Source of the DNA: Occultella gossypii
GTDB lineage: Bacteria > Actinomycetota > Actinomycetes > Actinomycetales > Beutenbergiaceae
Length of the DNA: 64,000 bases
Direction: 5' to 3'
NCBI RefSeq assembly: GCF_019947135.1
Contig: NZ_JAGSHT010000010.1
Span: 372,001 to 436,000 of the forward strand
Shown: positions 1 to 8,458 of the stretch, piece after piece
Layout of the letters: the number at the start of each line of letters is the position of its first letter
Numbering within the stretch: the first letter of the stretch is position 1
The notes under the pieces: generated by a model
Database searches by the model: none
What the model saw: only the letters and a program-made list of their open reading frames with translations
What the model was told of the DNA's origin: nothing
Made by a program: the position numbers and the translations under genes

Positions 1-636
1 CTGCATCCGGATCGAGTCGAAGTCCTTCACGGCCTGGCGGACCATGTCCTCGACCTCGGCGATCGCCTCGATCCCGGCGAAGCCACCGCCCACGAACGTG
101 AACGTGAGCATCCGCTTGCGGGCCTCGGGGTCCCAGGTGGAAGCGGCGACGTCGAGCTTGTTCAGGACCCGGTTGCGCAGCGCGATCGCTTCCTCGATCT
201 GCTTGAACCCGATCCCGTTCTCGGCCAGTCCGGGGATCGGCAGCACCCGGGCAACGGCCCCGAGAGCCAGGACCACCTGGTCGTAGGAGATCTCGTAGGG
301 CTCACCCTCGGTGGGGTTGATGGTGGCGCGCCGGTTCGCGTGGTCCAGTGCGGACACGGACCCGGACAGCAGGGTGCTGCCGCGCAGCAGACGACGGTGC
401 GGCGCGACGACGTGCCGTGGCTCCAGCGAGCCCGCGGCGGCCTCCGGCAGGAACGGCTGGTAGGTCATGTACGGTCGCGGGTCAACCATGACGATGGCCG
501 CCTCGCGTCGTCCGAGTCGCTTGCGGATCTGCCTCGCCGTGTACAGGCCCACGTAGCCGCCGCCCAGGATGAGAATCCTGGGCACCTTGCGGGTGCGGCC
601 GGCCGCGGACGTGAACGTGGGCATGGTGGCGCTCAT
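1..636 (-). CDS. ndh: Type II NADH dehydrogenase-like FAD oxidoreductase, N-terminal part (cut by the window edge)
   Basis: Probably oxidises NADH and passes electrons to membrane quinone without pumping protons. The 212 visible residues carry two dinucleotide-binding glycine motifs: GGGYVG near residue 25 for FAD, and VGGGFAG near residue 185 for NADH. Between them is the family stretch PYMTYQPFLPEAAAG. The ATG at 636 lies 10 nt after the uracil-DNA glycosylase stop with an AAGG ribosome site, so this is the last visible gene of a three-gene minus-strand operon. The C-terminal membrane-anchor region lies outside the window, so other members of the pyridine nucleotide-disulfide family are not fully excluded. 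The family is secure; the exact electron acceptor is inferred. Confidence 0.88.
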   Translation of the reverse strand, partial: MSATMPTFTSAAGRTRKVPRILILGGGYVGLYTARQIRKRLGRREAAIVMVDPRPYMTYQPFLPEAAAGSLEPRHVVAPHRRLLRGSTLLSGSVSALDHANRRATINPTEGEPYEISYDQVVLALGAVARVLPIPGLAENGIGFKQIEEAIALRNRVLNKLDVAASTWDPEARKRMLTFTFVGGGFAGIEAIAEVEDMVRQAVKDFDSIRMQ

Positions 637-646
637 GCGTTCAACC

Positions 647-1588
647 TTAGAGCGGATCGACCCCGTCGGCAGTGTGTGATTGCGCACCACCGGACCCGTC
701 CCGGCAGCGCGCCAGGACATCGTCGAGCATCGCCTCGGTGAGCCGTCCGGTGAAGGTGTTCTGTTGGGAGACGTGATAACTGCCGACGACGGCGATCTCG
801 CGTCCGCCGCTGCCGTTACGTCCCGGGCCGGTCGCCCGGGCGCCGGACGTGGTCGCCGGCGCGCCCGGGGTGGTGACCCGTGCGGTGACCCCGTGCCCGA
901 AGCTGGGCCGCGGCCGCGGGATGCCCCAGCCGAGATCGGACAGCGCCGCGAACGTGGCCTGCCAGGCGATGCCGCCGAGGGCGAGGATCGCGGTGAGCCC
1001 GTCGGACAGCAGGTCGAGTTCGCGGTGCAGCCAGGGCGCGCACGCGTGCTTCTCGTCGGGTGTCGGCTTGTTGTCCGGTGGGGCGCACCGCACGGTCGCG
1101 ACCATCCGCGCCCCGTGCAGCTCCAGCCCGTCCCCCGCCGCGACGGACGTCCCCTGGGTCGCGTAGCCGGCCCGGTGCAGGGCCGCGAAGATCCAGTCCC
1201 CGGACCGGTCCCCGGTGAACATCCGCCCGGTGCGGTTCGCCCCGTGCGCCGCGGGTGCCAGGCCCACGATCAGCAGGGTGGGCTCGGGGTCCCCGAGGCT
1301 CGCGGCGGGACGGCCCCAGTACGGCTGGTCCGCGAACGCCCGTCGTTTCGTGCGGGCCACGTCCTCGCGCCAGGAGACCAGCCGCGGGCAGGCCGAACAG
1401 ACGCTGCTGCGGGCGTCGACCTGGGCCAGGGTGGCGCGCTCGGCGAGCCGCACGACGTCCGCGGGAGTCCGTGCCCGCGGGGTGCGCGCGGAGGCCGGAT
1501 CACCGGGCCACCCGGACCCGGGCGGGACCGGAGAGGTGAACGGCTCACCTGTGATCGGGTGGGGCAGCGCCTCCCCCACCGGGCCCAC
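647..1588 (-). CDS. Uracil-DNA glycosylase, family 5 (UdgB type)
   Basis: Removes uracil, and in this family other deaminated bases, from DNA as the first step of base-excision repair. The family 5 signatures are visible: GLAPAAHGANRTGRMFTGD in the first half and GSYHVSQQNTFTGRLT near the C-terminus. Four cysteines (CSACP near the N-terminus, and two around a CAPPDNKPTPDEKHAC stretch) fit the iron-sulfur cluster of the family. An open frame extends up to 1687 but would run across the YbaK gene. I chose GTG at 1588 because CCGGAGG lies 9 nt before it, inside the end of the YbaK gene, which suggests coupled translation. Length is then 313 residues. Confidence 0.88.
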   Translation of the reverse strand: MGPVGEALPHPITGEPFTSPVPPGSGWPGDPASARTPRARTPADVVRLAERATLAQVDARSSVCSACPRLVSWREDVARTKRRAFADQPYWGRPAASLGDPEPTLLIVGLAPAAHGANRTGRMFTGDRSGDWIFAALHRAGYATQGTSVAAGDGLELHGARMVATVRCAPPDNKPTPDEKHACAPWLHRELDLLSDGLTAILALGGIAWQATFAALSDLGWGIPRPRPSFGHGVTARVTTPGAPATTSGARATGPGRNGSGGREIAVVGSYHVSQQNTFTGRLTEAMLDDVLARCRDGSGGAQSHTADGVDPL

Positions 1589-1592
1589 GGGC

Positions 1593-2069
1593 TCAAGCCT
1601 CCGGGTCGGTGACGTCCGCGACCTGGGCGCCGAGAACCCGAATGGCATCGTCGCCGTCGACCGTCGCGGCCACTCCGAAGGCGCCACCGCCGATCGAGAT
1701 CTGCCGCCCGGCGACCCGCTCGTCGGCGATCACCGGCCACGCGGTGCTGGCGCCGAACGGCGTGATCGTGCCGCGCTCGTATCCCGTGACCTCGAGGGCC
1801 CTGGTGGCGTCCGGCATGGAGAGCCGGTTCACGCCGAGCAGGGCGCGCAACTTCGGCCACGAGATGGTCCGGTCCCCGGGTACCAGGACGAACAGGTAGT
1901 CACCGGAGGCCCGACGGACCACCATCGTCTTGACGATGTCCCCCGGCTCCACGCCGCGGGCCGCGGCAGCCTCGGCGAGCGAACCGACCCGTCCGTGGGT
2001 GGTCACCGTGAACGGGATGCCGGACGCCTCGAGCGCGTCGATCGCCGGCGTGTGAGGGGCGTCGGTCAT
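1593..2069 (-). CDS. YbaK/EbsC-family aminoacyl-tRNA deacylase
   Basis: 158 residues covering a single YbaK/ProX domain. Proteins of this family hydrolyse mischarged tRNA such as Cys-tRNA(Pro), a quality-control step in translation. Visible features are the N-terminal FTVTTHGRVGSLAEAAAARG segment, the central KTMVVRR strand where the conserved lysine sits, and the late region with GTITPFG and IGGGAFG. It opens a minus-strand operon with the glycosylase and NADH dehydrogenase. Whether it acts on Cys-tRNA(Pro) or another mischarged tRNA cannot be told from sequence. Confidence 0.87.
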   Translation of the reverse strand: MTDAPHTPAIDALEASGIPFTVTTHGRVGSLAEAAAARGVEPGDIVKTMVVRRASGDYLFVLVPGDRTISWPKLRALLGVNRLSMPDATRALEVTGYERGTITPFGASTAWPVIADERVAGRQISIGGGAFGVAATVDGDDAIRVLGAQVADVTDPEA

Positions 2070-2154
2070 CCACTCACCTTAGCCACGACAGTGGACGGCC
2101 CGGGCCGTCGCGGGTACGTGCCCGGCCCCACCCGGCTGACCTCGTCCTGCCACA

Positions 2155-4038
2155 TCAGAAGGGTGGTGGTGCGTCGGGTGGCTGTGGTGGGTGGAGGGTG
2201 TCGTTGATGATGTGGCCGAGGAAGGTCGTGGTCTCGTCGCGTTCGCGGCGGTAGCGCAGCCCGGCCGGGGTGGTCCACTCGAACACGCCGGGCTCGGTCT
2301 GCTCGACCTCGAAGGCGCCGTGGGTCTTGACGTTGTGGTCCCGACCGCACAGCGGCGACAGGTTGTCGTGAGAGGTCCGCCCACCGGAGGGGTCGCCGGG
2401 CTCCTCGGAGCCCTCCGGCGCCTCGACCCAGGGGACGTTGTGGTCCAACTGGCAGCCGCCCGCGGGGCGGGAGCAGCAGGGCCGCACGCAGGTGCGGTCC
2501 CGGGCCACGATGTGATCGGCCAACGCCTGCGTGGGCCGGTACCGGGTGTGCCCGAGGTCCAGGACCGTGTCCGAGAGTGGGTCGGTGACCAGCCGCCGCC
2601 AGATCCCACCCGCCGCGATCGCCCGCGCCGTGGCCGGGGTGATCGGCCCATACCCGGCCAGGATCGGCACCGACTCCGGGTCGATCGAACGAGTCGGCGG
2701 ATCCGGATGATCCGCATGCGGATCCACCGGCGGCACAGGAGTCCCGCCGGGCTGCCGGGGCATAGCGGAGTTCGGGCACAACGGATCCCGACACCGATGC
2801 CTCGTGGGCGCACCGGTCGGGGGCGCACCGGTCGTGGGCGCAGCCGCACCGGGGGTGGCATGCGTGCCGGCTTCGGTGGCGGCCGCAGGTGGGCTGTCCG
2901 GGACCGCTCCACCGGCAGCCGCGGGTGGGCTGTCCGGGATCGCTCCACGGGCAGCCGCGGGTGGGCGGTCCGGGGCAGAGTTCTGGCCCGCAACCGTGAC
3001 CGTGTCCCGGTCCGCGAGGGCGTCCGGGGGCAACAGGTGCTCGATCGCGACGATCACGTGGATCTCCGGGCGGCGCCCACCGACCGTCGCAGCCAACGAA
3101 GTCCCATCGGGGAACTCACCGGTGGCCAATGCGTGGGAGCCGACCCCGGCGAGGGTGTCGAATCGCAACTGATCCAGGGTCCGGTCATCACCCTCGGCCT
3201 TCGCGGCCCGGGCCGCCGCGTCCAGCGCGATATCCAACGCCAACACATCCGGGGCAGGTCCCTCAATCCACATCGACGCCGCCCCATCCGGCAACGCCCG
3301 AGGGCGGGTGACCTTACGCCCACGCGCCCTGAGTTGGGCACGTTCATGGGCGCCTTCAGGATCAACACTGATCAGCGCCTTCGCGACATCACGCCGCAAC
3401 TGCTGCGGCGTGCGACCCGGCGCCTTGGGCAACACCAGGTCCTCGACCGCCATCGCGGCCTGCCACGGCACCTCATGCAACGCCTCGACCATCGCCTTCG
3501 CCTTCGCCGCATCGATGCGACCCAGCCGCAACTCGATACCGGTCTTGGCCAGGACCGTGGTCAGCATGATGCCCTGCCGGACCAACGACAAACACTCATT
3601 CCTCGGCGCGGTCAACCGGATCGAGAGCTCCTCCCCCGCGGTGCTCGCCTCCCCATCGGTCACCAACGCCAACCCCGGCTGGTTCATCGTGGCCCGCTCC
3701 GCCAGGATCGCCGCCGCCCTCGTCAACGTCTCCTGCGCGGCCGCCTGCACCCGACGCGCCGCGGCCGCGACCTCCACCAACGTCGCATCATCAACCTCAT
3801 CCAGATCCAACGCCTGGATACGTGTCAGCAACGCCGGCGTCGGGAGCATCTGCGCCAGCCGGGCCGCCTCCGGCAGCGCCTCCCACGCCGCCACCATCGC
3901 CGTCAGAACGGTCTCCAAGGTGGACTTCTCCGAGGCCAGCCGCACCCGGACCGAGCCCGGCTCGGCAGGCCAGAACTGCACCCGTGAGGAGCCCCCGCCC
4001 TCGCTCGGGGCCGCACCGCCCGCCTGATCCCGCGCCAT
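2155..4038 (-). CDS. DUF222 / HNH endonuclease domain protein (13E12 repeat family)
   Basis: 627-residue protein of a family expanded in actinobacterial genomes. The N-terminal two thirds is the alpha-helical DUF222 region. The C-terminus has an HNH nuclease-like zinc fold, with cysteine pairs before QLDHNVPW and the closing NLSPLCGRDHNVKTHG. Between them lies a proline/alanine-rich linker built of a 12-residue repeat. The frame also opens at TTG 4077, but ATG at 4038 is preferred because the residues added by the TTG start do not resemble the family. The function of the family is not established; links to mobile elements and DNA cleavage are only inferred from the HNH motif. Confidence 0.82.
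   Translation of the reverse strand: MARDQAGGAAPSEGGGSSRVQFWPAEPGSVRVRLASEKSTLETVLTAMVAAWEALPEAARLAQMLPTPALLTRIQALDLDEVDDATLVEVAAAARRVQAAAQETLTRAAAILAERATMNQPGLALVTDGEASTAGEELSIRLTAPRNECLSLVRQGIMLTTVLAKTGIELRLGRIDAAKAKAMVEALHEVPWQAAMAVEDLVLPKAPGRTPQQLRRDVAKALISVDPEGAHERAQLRARGRKVTRPRALPDGAASMWIEGPAPDVLALDIALDAAARAAKAEGDDRTLDQLRFDTLAGVGSHALATGEFPDGTSLAATVGGRRPEIHVIVAIEHLLPPDALADRDTVTVAGQNSAPDRPPAAARGAIPDSPPAAAGGAVPDSPPAAATEAGTHATPGAAAPTTGAPPTGAPTRHRCRDPLCPNSAMPRQPGGTPVPPVDPHADHPDPPTRSIDPESVPILAGYGPITPATARAIAAGGIWRRLVTDPLSDTVLDLGHTRYRPTQALADHIVARDRTCVRPCCSRPAGGCQLDHNVPWVEAPEGSEEPGDPSGGRTSHDNLSPLCGRDHNVKTHGAFEVEQTEPGVFEWTTPAGLRYRRERDETTTFLGHIINDTLHPPQPPDAPPPF
2888..2980 (-). repeat. 36-bp tandem repeat, about 2.5 copies, inside the DUF222/HNH gene
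   Basis: A 36-bp unit beginning GGTGGGCTGTCCGGG starts at 2888, 2924 and 2960, the last copy diverging. It encodes a 12-residue proline/alanine-rich linker segment (core DSPPAAA). Because 36 is a multiple of three, copy changes would keep the frame. Confidence 0.85.
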
Positions 4039-4336
4039 ACCCAGAACACTATGACCGACCACCGACAACACCCCCAAACCCCTGTGAATCCGGGGAAAAC
4101 GAGCAGGCGATGGAGGCGCGCGGACCGTGCCACGCAGAGTCGATCAGCTGACCCGACGTCGCTGCTCGAGGTCGGCCTGGACTCAGGTGGCCGCGGGCTG
4201 CACACGTCGACTCGCCAGCGTCCCAGCCGAGCCCGAGCTTGTCGAAGATCGACGACGTGGGTGGTCGATGATGCGCTCCGGGACCACCAGCACGGCGGCC
4301 AACCCTCCGGGCGCTGGAGTCCGTGTAGCCACGGCC
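4039..4336. other. Intergenic stretch without a convincing gene
   Basis: No reading frame here has protein-like composition with a ribosome site. A possible stem lies at 4260-4288 (GGTGGTC and GACCACC, 15-nt loop). It is downstream of the E2 gene and could be a weak terminator, but it lacks a U-run. Confidence 0.4.
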
Positions 4337-5557
4337 TCAGACCAGCATGCTCACCGGCTCCTCGACGACCCGGGTGAATGCCTCCAGCCAGCGCGCCGCC
4401 AGGGTGCCGTCTGCGACCCGGTGGTCCACGGACAGCGTGCAGGTCATCACGGTGGCCACGCCCAGGGCACCGTCGGTGACGACCGGCCGCTGCTCGGCCA
4501 CGCCGACGGCGAGGATCCCCGCGTGCGGCGGGTTGATGATCGCCGCGAACTCCCGCACACCGTAGCTGCCGAGGTTGGAGACGGTGAACGAGCCGCCCTC
4601 GAGCTCGTCCTGGCGCAGCCGCCGCTCGCGCGCCCGGGTAGCCAGGTCGGCGATCGCGGTGCTGAGCTCGCGCAGACGCATCCGTTCCACGCCCCGGACC
4701 ACCGGCGTGTACAGCCCGTGGTCGGTGGACACGGCCACGGCGATGTCCACCCCGGCGAAGGTGCGCACCGCGTCGTCGGTCCAGATGGCGTTCAGGTCCG
4801 GCACCCGTTCGTGCGCGGCGGCGACTGCTCGGACCACGAGGTCGTTCACGGACACGCGGTGACCACCGTCGGCGTTGATCCGACGGCGCAGGTCCAGCAG
4901 CGCATCGACGCGGACCTCCGCGGTCAGGTAGTAGTGCGGCACGGTGGCCTTGGACTCCGCGAGGCGTCGCGCGACGGCACGCCGCATCCGGGTGTGCGGG
5001 ACGTCGGTGAAGGCAGCGGCTGGTGTTCCGGTCCGGTCAGGCCCGACGGCGGTCGCCCGCTCGTCCCGGACGGCGTCCGTGGTCGCTGCGGTGCTCGCGG
5101 CACTCGCCGCACTCGCGGCGGCCTCGACGTCCCGGCGCACGATGCGCCCGCGCGGCCCGGAGCCGCGCAGTACGGCGAGGTCGAGGCCCTGGTCGCGGGC
5201 CAGCTTGCGGGCGAGGGGGCTGGCGAAGACCCGACCACCCGGGCCCACTCCGCCGTCGGGCGTTGCGTCCCCCTGCCCCACCTGCGCGAGGAACGCCGCC
5301 AGCACGGCGTCGTCCTCACCGGGGGCGAGCAGCACCGCGATGGGTGCGCCGACGTCGACCGTCGCTCCCGCGGCCACGAGCCGGCGTCCGAGCACGCCGT
5401 CGGACTCGGCCTGGTACTCCACCACCGCCTTCTCGGTCTCGATCTCGGCGAGCGGCTGGCCGACGCTCACGCCCGTGCCCTCCGCGACGAGCCAGGTTGC
5501 CAGCACCCCCTCGGTGGTGTTCGCGAGGACCTCCGGCATCCGCACGAGGGTGGGCAT
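4337..5557 (-). CDS. 2-oxo acid dehydrogenase E2 (dihydrolipoamide acyltransferase)
   Basis: Transfers the acyl group from E1 through a swinging lipoyl arm to CoA. Domain order is classical: lipoyl domain, residues 1-76, with the lipoyl lysine at 43 in ETEKAVVEY; peripheral subunit-binding domain, about 110-146 (ASPLARKLARDQGLDL then GSGPRGRIVRRDV); and catalytic domain from about 185, with the active histidine at 379 in DHRVADG. Only one lipoyl domain is present. The ATG at 5557 lies 3 nt after the E1 stop, so the two genes are co-transcribed. No E3 (dihydrolipoamide dehydrogenase) gene is in the window, so E3 must be shared. The substrate could be pyruvate, acetoin or a branched-chain keto acid. 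Confidence 0.92.
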   Translation of the reverse strand: MPTLVRMPEVLANTTEGVLATWLVAEGTGVSVGQPLAEIETEKAVVEYQAESDGVLGRRLVAAGATVDVGAPIAVLLAPGEDDAVLAAFLAQVGQGDATPDGGVGPGGRVFASPLARKLARDQGLDLAVLRGSGPRGRIVRRDVEAAASAASAASTAATTDAVRDERATAVGPDRTGTPAAAFTDVPHTRMRRAVARRLAESKATVPHYYLTAEVRVDALLDLRRRINADGGHRVSVNDLVVRAVAAAHERVPDLNAIWTDDAVRTFAGVDIAVAVSTDHGLYTPVVRGVERMRLRELSTAIADLATRARERRLRQDELEGGSFTVSNLGSYGVREFAAIINPPHAGILAVGVAEQRPVVTDGALGVATVMTCTLSVDHRVADGTLAARWLEAFTRVVEEPVSMLV

Positions 5558-5560
5558 CGC

Positions 5561-7735
5561 TCACACCTCCATCGTGGCGACGCGCTCGAGGGCGGCGAGC
5601 ACCTCGTCGGTGCGGGCGATCGCGGCACGCTCGAGGACCTTGGAGATGCTCGGGGACGCCTCGGAGCCATGCACGCGCTGCACGGGCTGGTCGAGCCAGT
5701 CGAAGAACCGCCTGTTGATCTCATCCGACAGCCAGCCGCCGTAGGACGTGCCGACCGCGCCCTGCTCGACGATCAGCACCGTGTTCGTCTTGCGGATGGA
5801 CGCGCCGACCGTCTCCCAGTCGAGGCTGGCCCGGTCGAGCCAGCGCAGGTCGATCACCTCGGCGTCGATGCCGTGCTGCTCGACCGCCTCGAGGGCGTGG
5901 TTGACCATGCTCAAGTAGCTCAGCACCGTGACCGCACTGCCCTCCCGGCGTACCGACGCCCGGCCGAGCTCGATGCGGTAGTCGAGGTCGTCGACGGGCA
6001 CCTGGCCGGTGGTCGGGTACAGGTCCACGTGCTCCAGCACGAGCACCGGGTCATCCAGCGTGAGGGCGGTGTTCATCAGGCCGATGTAGTCGAACGGGGT
6101 GGACGGCGCCACGATCCGCCAGCCAGGGCTGGTCGCGTAGATGCCGGCCGGGTCCATCGAGTGCTGGGAACCGTAGCCGCTGCCCGCGGCGACCTTCGTG
6201 CGCAGCACCAGGGGGACCGCGCTGGTGCCGCCGAACATGTGCCGCGCCTTGCCGATCTGGTTGAAGACCTGGTCGGCCGCCACCCACATGAAGTCGGGAT
6301 ACATGAACTCCACCACCGGGCGGAACCGGCCGTCCAGGGCGATGCCGCCGCCGAGCCCGGCGAACGCGTTCTCCGAGATCGGGGTGCCCAGGACCCGGCC
6401 CGGGAACCGCGCGGGCAAGCCCTTGGTGACGCCGTTCGTGCCGCCGGCGAGCTTGTGCACGTCCTCGCCGAGCACCACGTACCGCTCGTCGGTCTCCATG
6501 CGGCGGCCCATGACGGCGGCGGCGCACTCGACGAGGCTGCGCTCGGTGAGCTCGCCGGTGTATCCGGCCAGTTCCAGCGTGCGGCCACCGTCGAGCTCGC
6601 GGGCATCGCCCCGGACGCCGACGTCCACGAAGGTGCGCTCCGGCCACAACCCGGGCCGGATCCGGCGGCTGCCGGGCTTGCCGTCCGGGTCCGCCTCGAG
6701 CAGATCGGCGGCGACCTCGGCCATGGCGCCGGTGGCCTGCTCGCGCACGGCCGCGTCGTCGGTGAGCAGGCCCCGGGAGGTCATCTCGGTGGCGACGCGC
6801 GCGAGCGGGTCCCGCGAGCGCCAGGCGGCCTCCTCGTCCTTGCTGCGGTAGCCGAACGCGCTGCCCGGGTAGGCGCCGTTCTGGTGGAAGAACCGGTAGA
6901 CCTCCGCCTCGATCACGGCCGGTCCGTTGCCCGCGCGCAGGTGCGCGAGGGCCTGCGCGGTGGCGAGGTGCACGGCGAGCGGGTCCATCCCGTCCACCCG
7001 CCAGGCGGGGATCCCGAAGCCGGGCCCGCGCCCGGACAGCCGCGGCTCCCCGGTGGCCTCGGCGACACTCGTCGACACCGCGTAGAGGTTGTTCTCGATG
7101 AAGAAGCACAGCGGCAGGTCCCAGGCGGCGGTGAGGTTCATCGATTCCAGCACCGACCCGATGTTCACGGCGCCGTCGCCGAAGTAGGAGAACGTCACGT
7201 CATCGGTGCCGGCGTGCCGCTGCGCCCAGGCGTTGCCCGCGGCGAACGGCACTCCCCCGCCGACGATCGCGTTCGTACCGAGCGCACCGGCCTCGTGCCA
7301 CTGCAGGTGCATCGACCCGCCGCGGCCGCTGCAGAAGCCGGGGGCGAGGCCGAGGATCTCCGCGAGGGTGCGGCTCAGCACGGTGCGGATGTCGGCGGTG
7401 ACGAGCGCGGCGAGGTCGAGGCTCGGGCTGACGTGCGAGATCGCCTTCGCGAGGAACTGGTGGTGGCCGCGGTGCGACCCGTTCACGCCGTCGGAGGTGC
7501 GCAGCCCGACGATGGATCCGACGGCGCCGCCCTCCTGCCCGATGCTCGAGTGCGCCGGGCCGTGCACCAGGCCCGCGCCGGCGAGTTCCAGCACGGTCTC
7601 CTCGAACGCCCGGATCAGGTGCAGCTGGCCGAGCATCGTCGCCAGCAGCGCCGGGTCCGCGTCGTCCCAGTCCTGCGGCGTGCTCCGCACCTCGAGCCAC
7701 GGGACCGAGGCGGTGAGCGTGTTGACCTGCGGCAT
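5561..7735 (-). CDS. 2-oxo acid dehydrogenase E1, alpha and beta subunits fused
   Basis: 724-residue thiamine diphosphate enzyme that decarboxylates a 2-oxo acid and acylates E2. The first half is E1-alpha-like, with the ThDP motif GDG at 186-188 and NN at 215-216, and HRGHHQFLAK and GRGGSMH before it. The second half, from about residue 400, is E1-beta-like (VVLGEDV, PISENAFAGLGGGIA, VEFMYPDFM, GSGYGSQHS). The two are usually separate genes in acetoin and branched-chain complexes. ATG at 7735 is chosen because GAAGGAGAA lies 5 nt before it; a longer frame to 7810 would run into the divergent promoter. The linkage to a GntR regulator and VOC enzyme suggests an inducible catabolic complex rather than the main pyruvate dehydrogenase. 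Confidence 0.93.
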   Translation of the reverse strand: MPQVNTLTASVPWLEVRSTPQDWDDADPALLATMLGQLHLIRAFEETVLELAGAGLVHGPAHSSIGQEGGAVGSIVGLRTSDGVNGSHRGHHQFLAKAISHVSPSLDLAALVTADIRTVLSRTLAEILGLAPGFCSGRGGSMHLQWHEAGALGTNAIVGGGVPFAAGNAWAQRHAGTDDVTFSYFGDGAVNIGSVLESMNLTAAWDLPLCFFIENNLYAVSTSVAEATGEPRLSGRGPGFGIPAWRVDGMDPLAVHLATAQALAHLRAGNGPAVIEAEVYRFFHQNGAYPGSAFGYRSKDEEAAWRSRDPLARVATEMTSRGLLTDDAAVREQATGAMAEVAADLLEADPDGKPGSRRIRPGLWPERTFVDVGVRGDARELDGGRTLELAGYTGELTERSLVECAAAVMGRRMETDERYVVLGEDVHKLAGGTNGVTKGLPARFPGRVLGTPISENAFAGLGGGIALDGRFRPVVEFMYPDFMWVAADQVFNQIGKARHMFGGTSAVPLVLRTKVAAGSGYGSQHSMDPAGIYATSPGWRIVAPSTPFDYIGLMNTALTLDDPVLVLEHVDLYPTTGQVPVDDLDYRIELGRASVRREGSAVTVLSYLSMVNHALEAVEQHGIDAEVIDLRWLDRASLDWETVGASIRKTNTVLIVEQGAVGTSYGGWLSDEINRRFFDWLDQPVQRVHGSEASPSISKVLERAAIARTDEVLAALERVATMEV

Positions 7736-7793
7736 CGCAGTTCTCCTTCGACGGCGGCGTGGAACGGGAGGGCCGCCCTCAGGATACGACTCG

Positions 7794-7805
7794 ATTGGAT
7801 CCAAT
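7794..7805. promoter_or_regulatory. Palindromic operator candidate 1 for the adjacent GntR regulator
   Basis: ATTGGATCCAAT is a perfect 12-bp palindrome, 59 nt upstream of the E1 start and in the E1/VOC divergent promoter region. Short palindromes of this kind are typical targets of FadR/VanR-type GntR regulators, and one is encoded two genes away. Binding itself is inferred. Confidence 0.55.
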
Positions 7806-7856
7806 AACAAGATGCATGACGGCGATCGCGGGGTAGATCTGGCCAGTTACGTCCCG

Positions 7857-7868
7857 TATGGATACATT
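7857..7868. promoter_or_regulatory. Operator candidate 2 for the adjacent GntR regulator
   Basis: TATGGATACATT matches the palindrome at 7794 in 9 of 12 positions, sharing TGGAT and the CA that follows one base later. It sits 49 nt before the VOC gene, placing one site near each divergent promoter. Confidence 0.4.
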
Positions 7869-7916
7869 TGGGCGAGCTACCGCTCGCACCGTGGTGGGCG
7901 GGCAGAGGAGGATCCC

Positions 7917-8444
7917 ATGGCATTGCCCGGACTCGTCGGCACCGAGCACATCGGCTTCACCGTCCCGGATCTGGAGGAGGCCACCCGGTTCTTCGTGGAT
8001 GTGATCGGCTGCGAGTGGCTGTACTCGCTCGGCCCGTTCGCCGACCCACACGGCGACTGGATGGCCGAGCACCTGAACGTGGAGCCCCGCACCGTGATGC
8101 GCGAGAACCGGTTCTTCCGGTGCCGCACCGGACCGAACTTCGAGGTCTTCGCCTACGACCCGCCCACCCCGGCTGCCCCGCAACCTCGCAACAGCGACAT
8201 CGGCGGGCACCACCTCGCGTTCTACGTGCAGGACCTGGACGCCGCGGTCGCCTACCTGCGTGAGCAGGGCATCCGGGTACTCGGGGAGCCGACCGCGAGC
8301 TCCCGGCACAACACCGGGCAGCGCTGGGTCTACTTCCTCGCGCCCTGGGGCATGCAGTTCGAACTCGTCAGCTACCCCGGCGGCAAGGAGTACGAGAAGT
8401 CCGCGACGACGCTACTTTGGCACCCGGCACATCCGAACGACTGA
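7917..8444 (+). CDS. VOC (glyoxalase/dioxygenase-fold) protein
   Basis: 175 residues with two beta-alpha-beta-beta-beta modules of the vicinal oxygen chelate superfamily: EHIGFTVPDLEEATRFF at the start and HHLAFYVQDLDAAVAYLREQG in the second half, ending with WGMQFELVSYP. The two module-leading histidines and the late glutamate are the usual metal ligands. ATG at 7917 has AGGAGG 6 nt upstream; a longer open frame from 7206 is antisense to the E1 gene. It heads a plus-strand operon with the GntR regulator. The reaction (lyase, epimerase or dioxygenase) cannot be read from sequence; control together with E1/E2 suggests a step in the same catabolic route. Confidence 0.83.
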   Translation: MALPGLVGTEHIGFTVPDLEEATRFFVDVIGCEWLYSLGPFADPHGDWMAEHLNVEPRTVMRENRFFRCRTGPNFEVFAYDPPTPAAPQPRNSDIGGHHLAFYVQDLDAAVAYLREQGIRVLGEPTASSRHNTGQRWVYFLAPWGMQFELVSYPGGKEYEKSATTLLWHPAHPND

Positions 8445-8458
8445 CCGAAGGGAGCGGC

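Noticed and set aside
2191-3987. Plus-strand 598-codon frame opposite the DUF222/HNH gene
   Set aside because: Antisense reading with R/H/Q-rich shadow composition; the minus strand shows both family domains.
4127-7807. Open frame of 1226 codons on the plus strand
   Set aside because: It is the antisense reading of the E2 and E1 genes. Composition is dominated by R, G, V and H, typical of high-G+C shadow frames, and no domain is visible.
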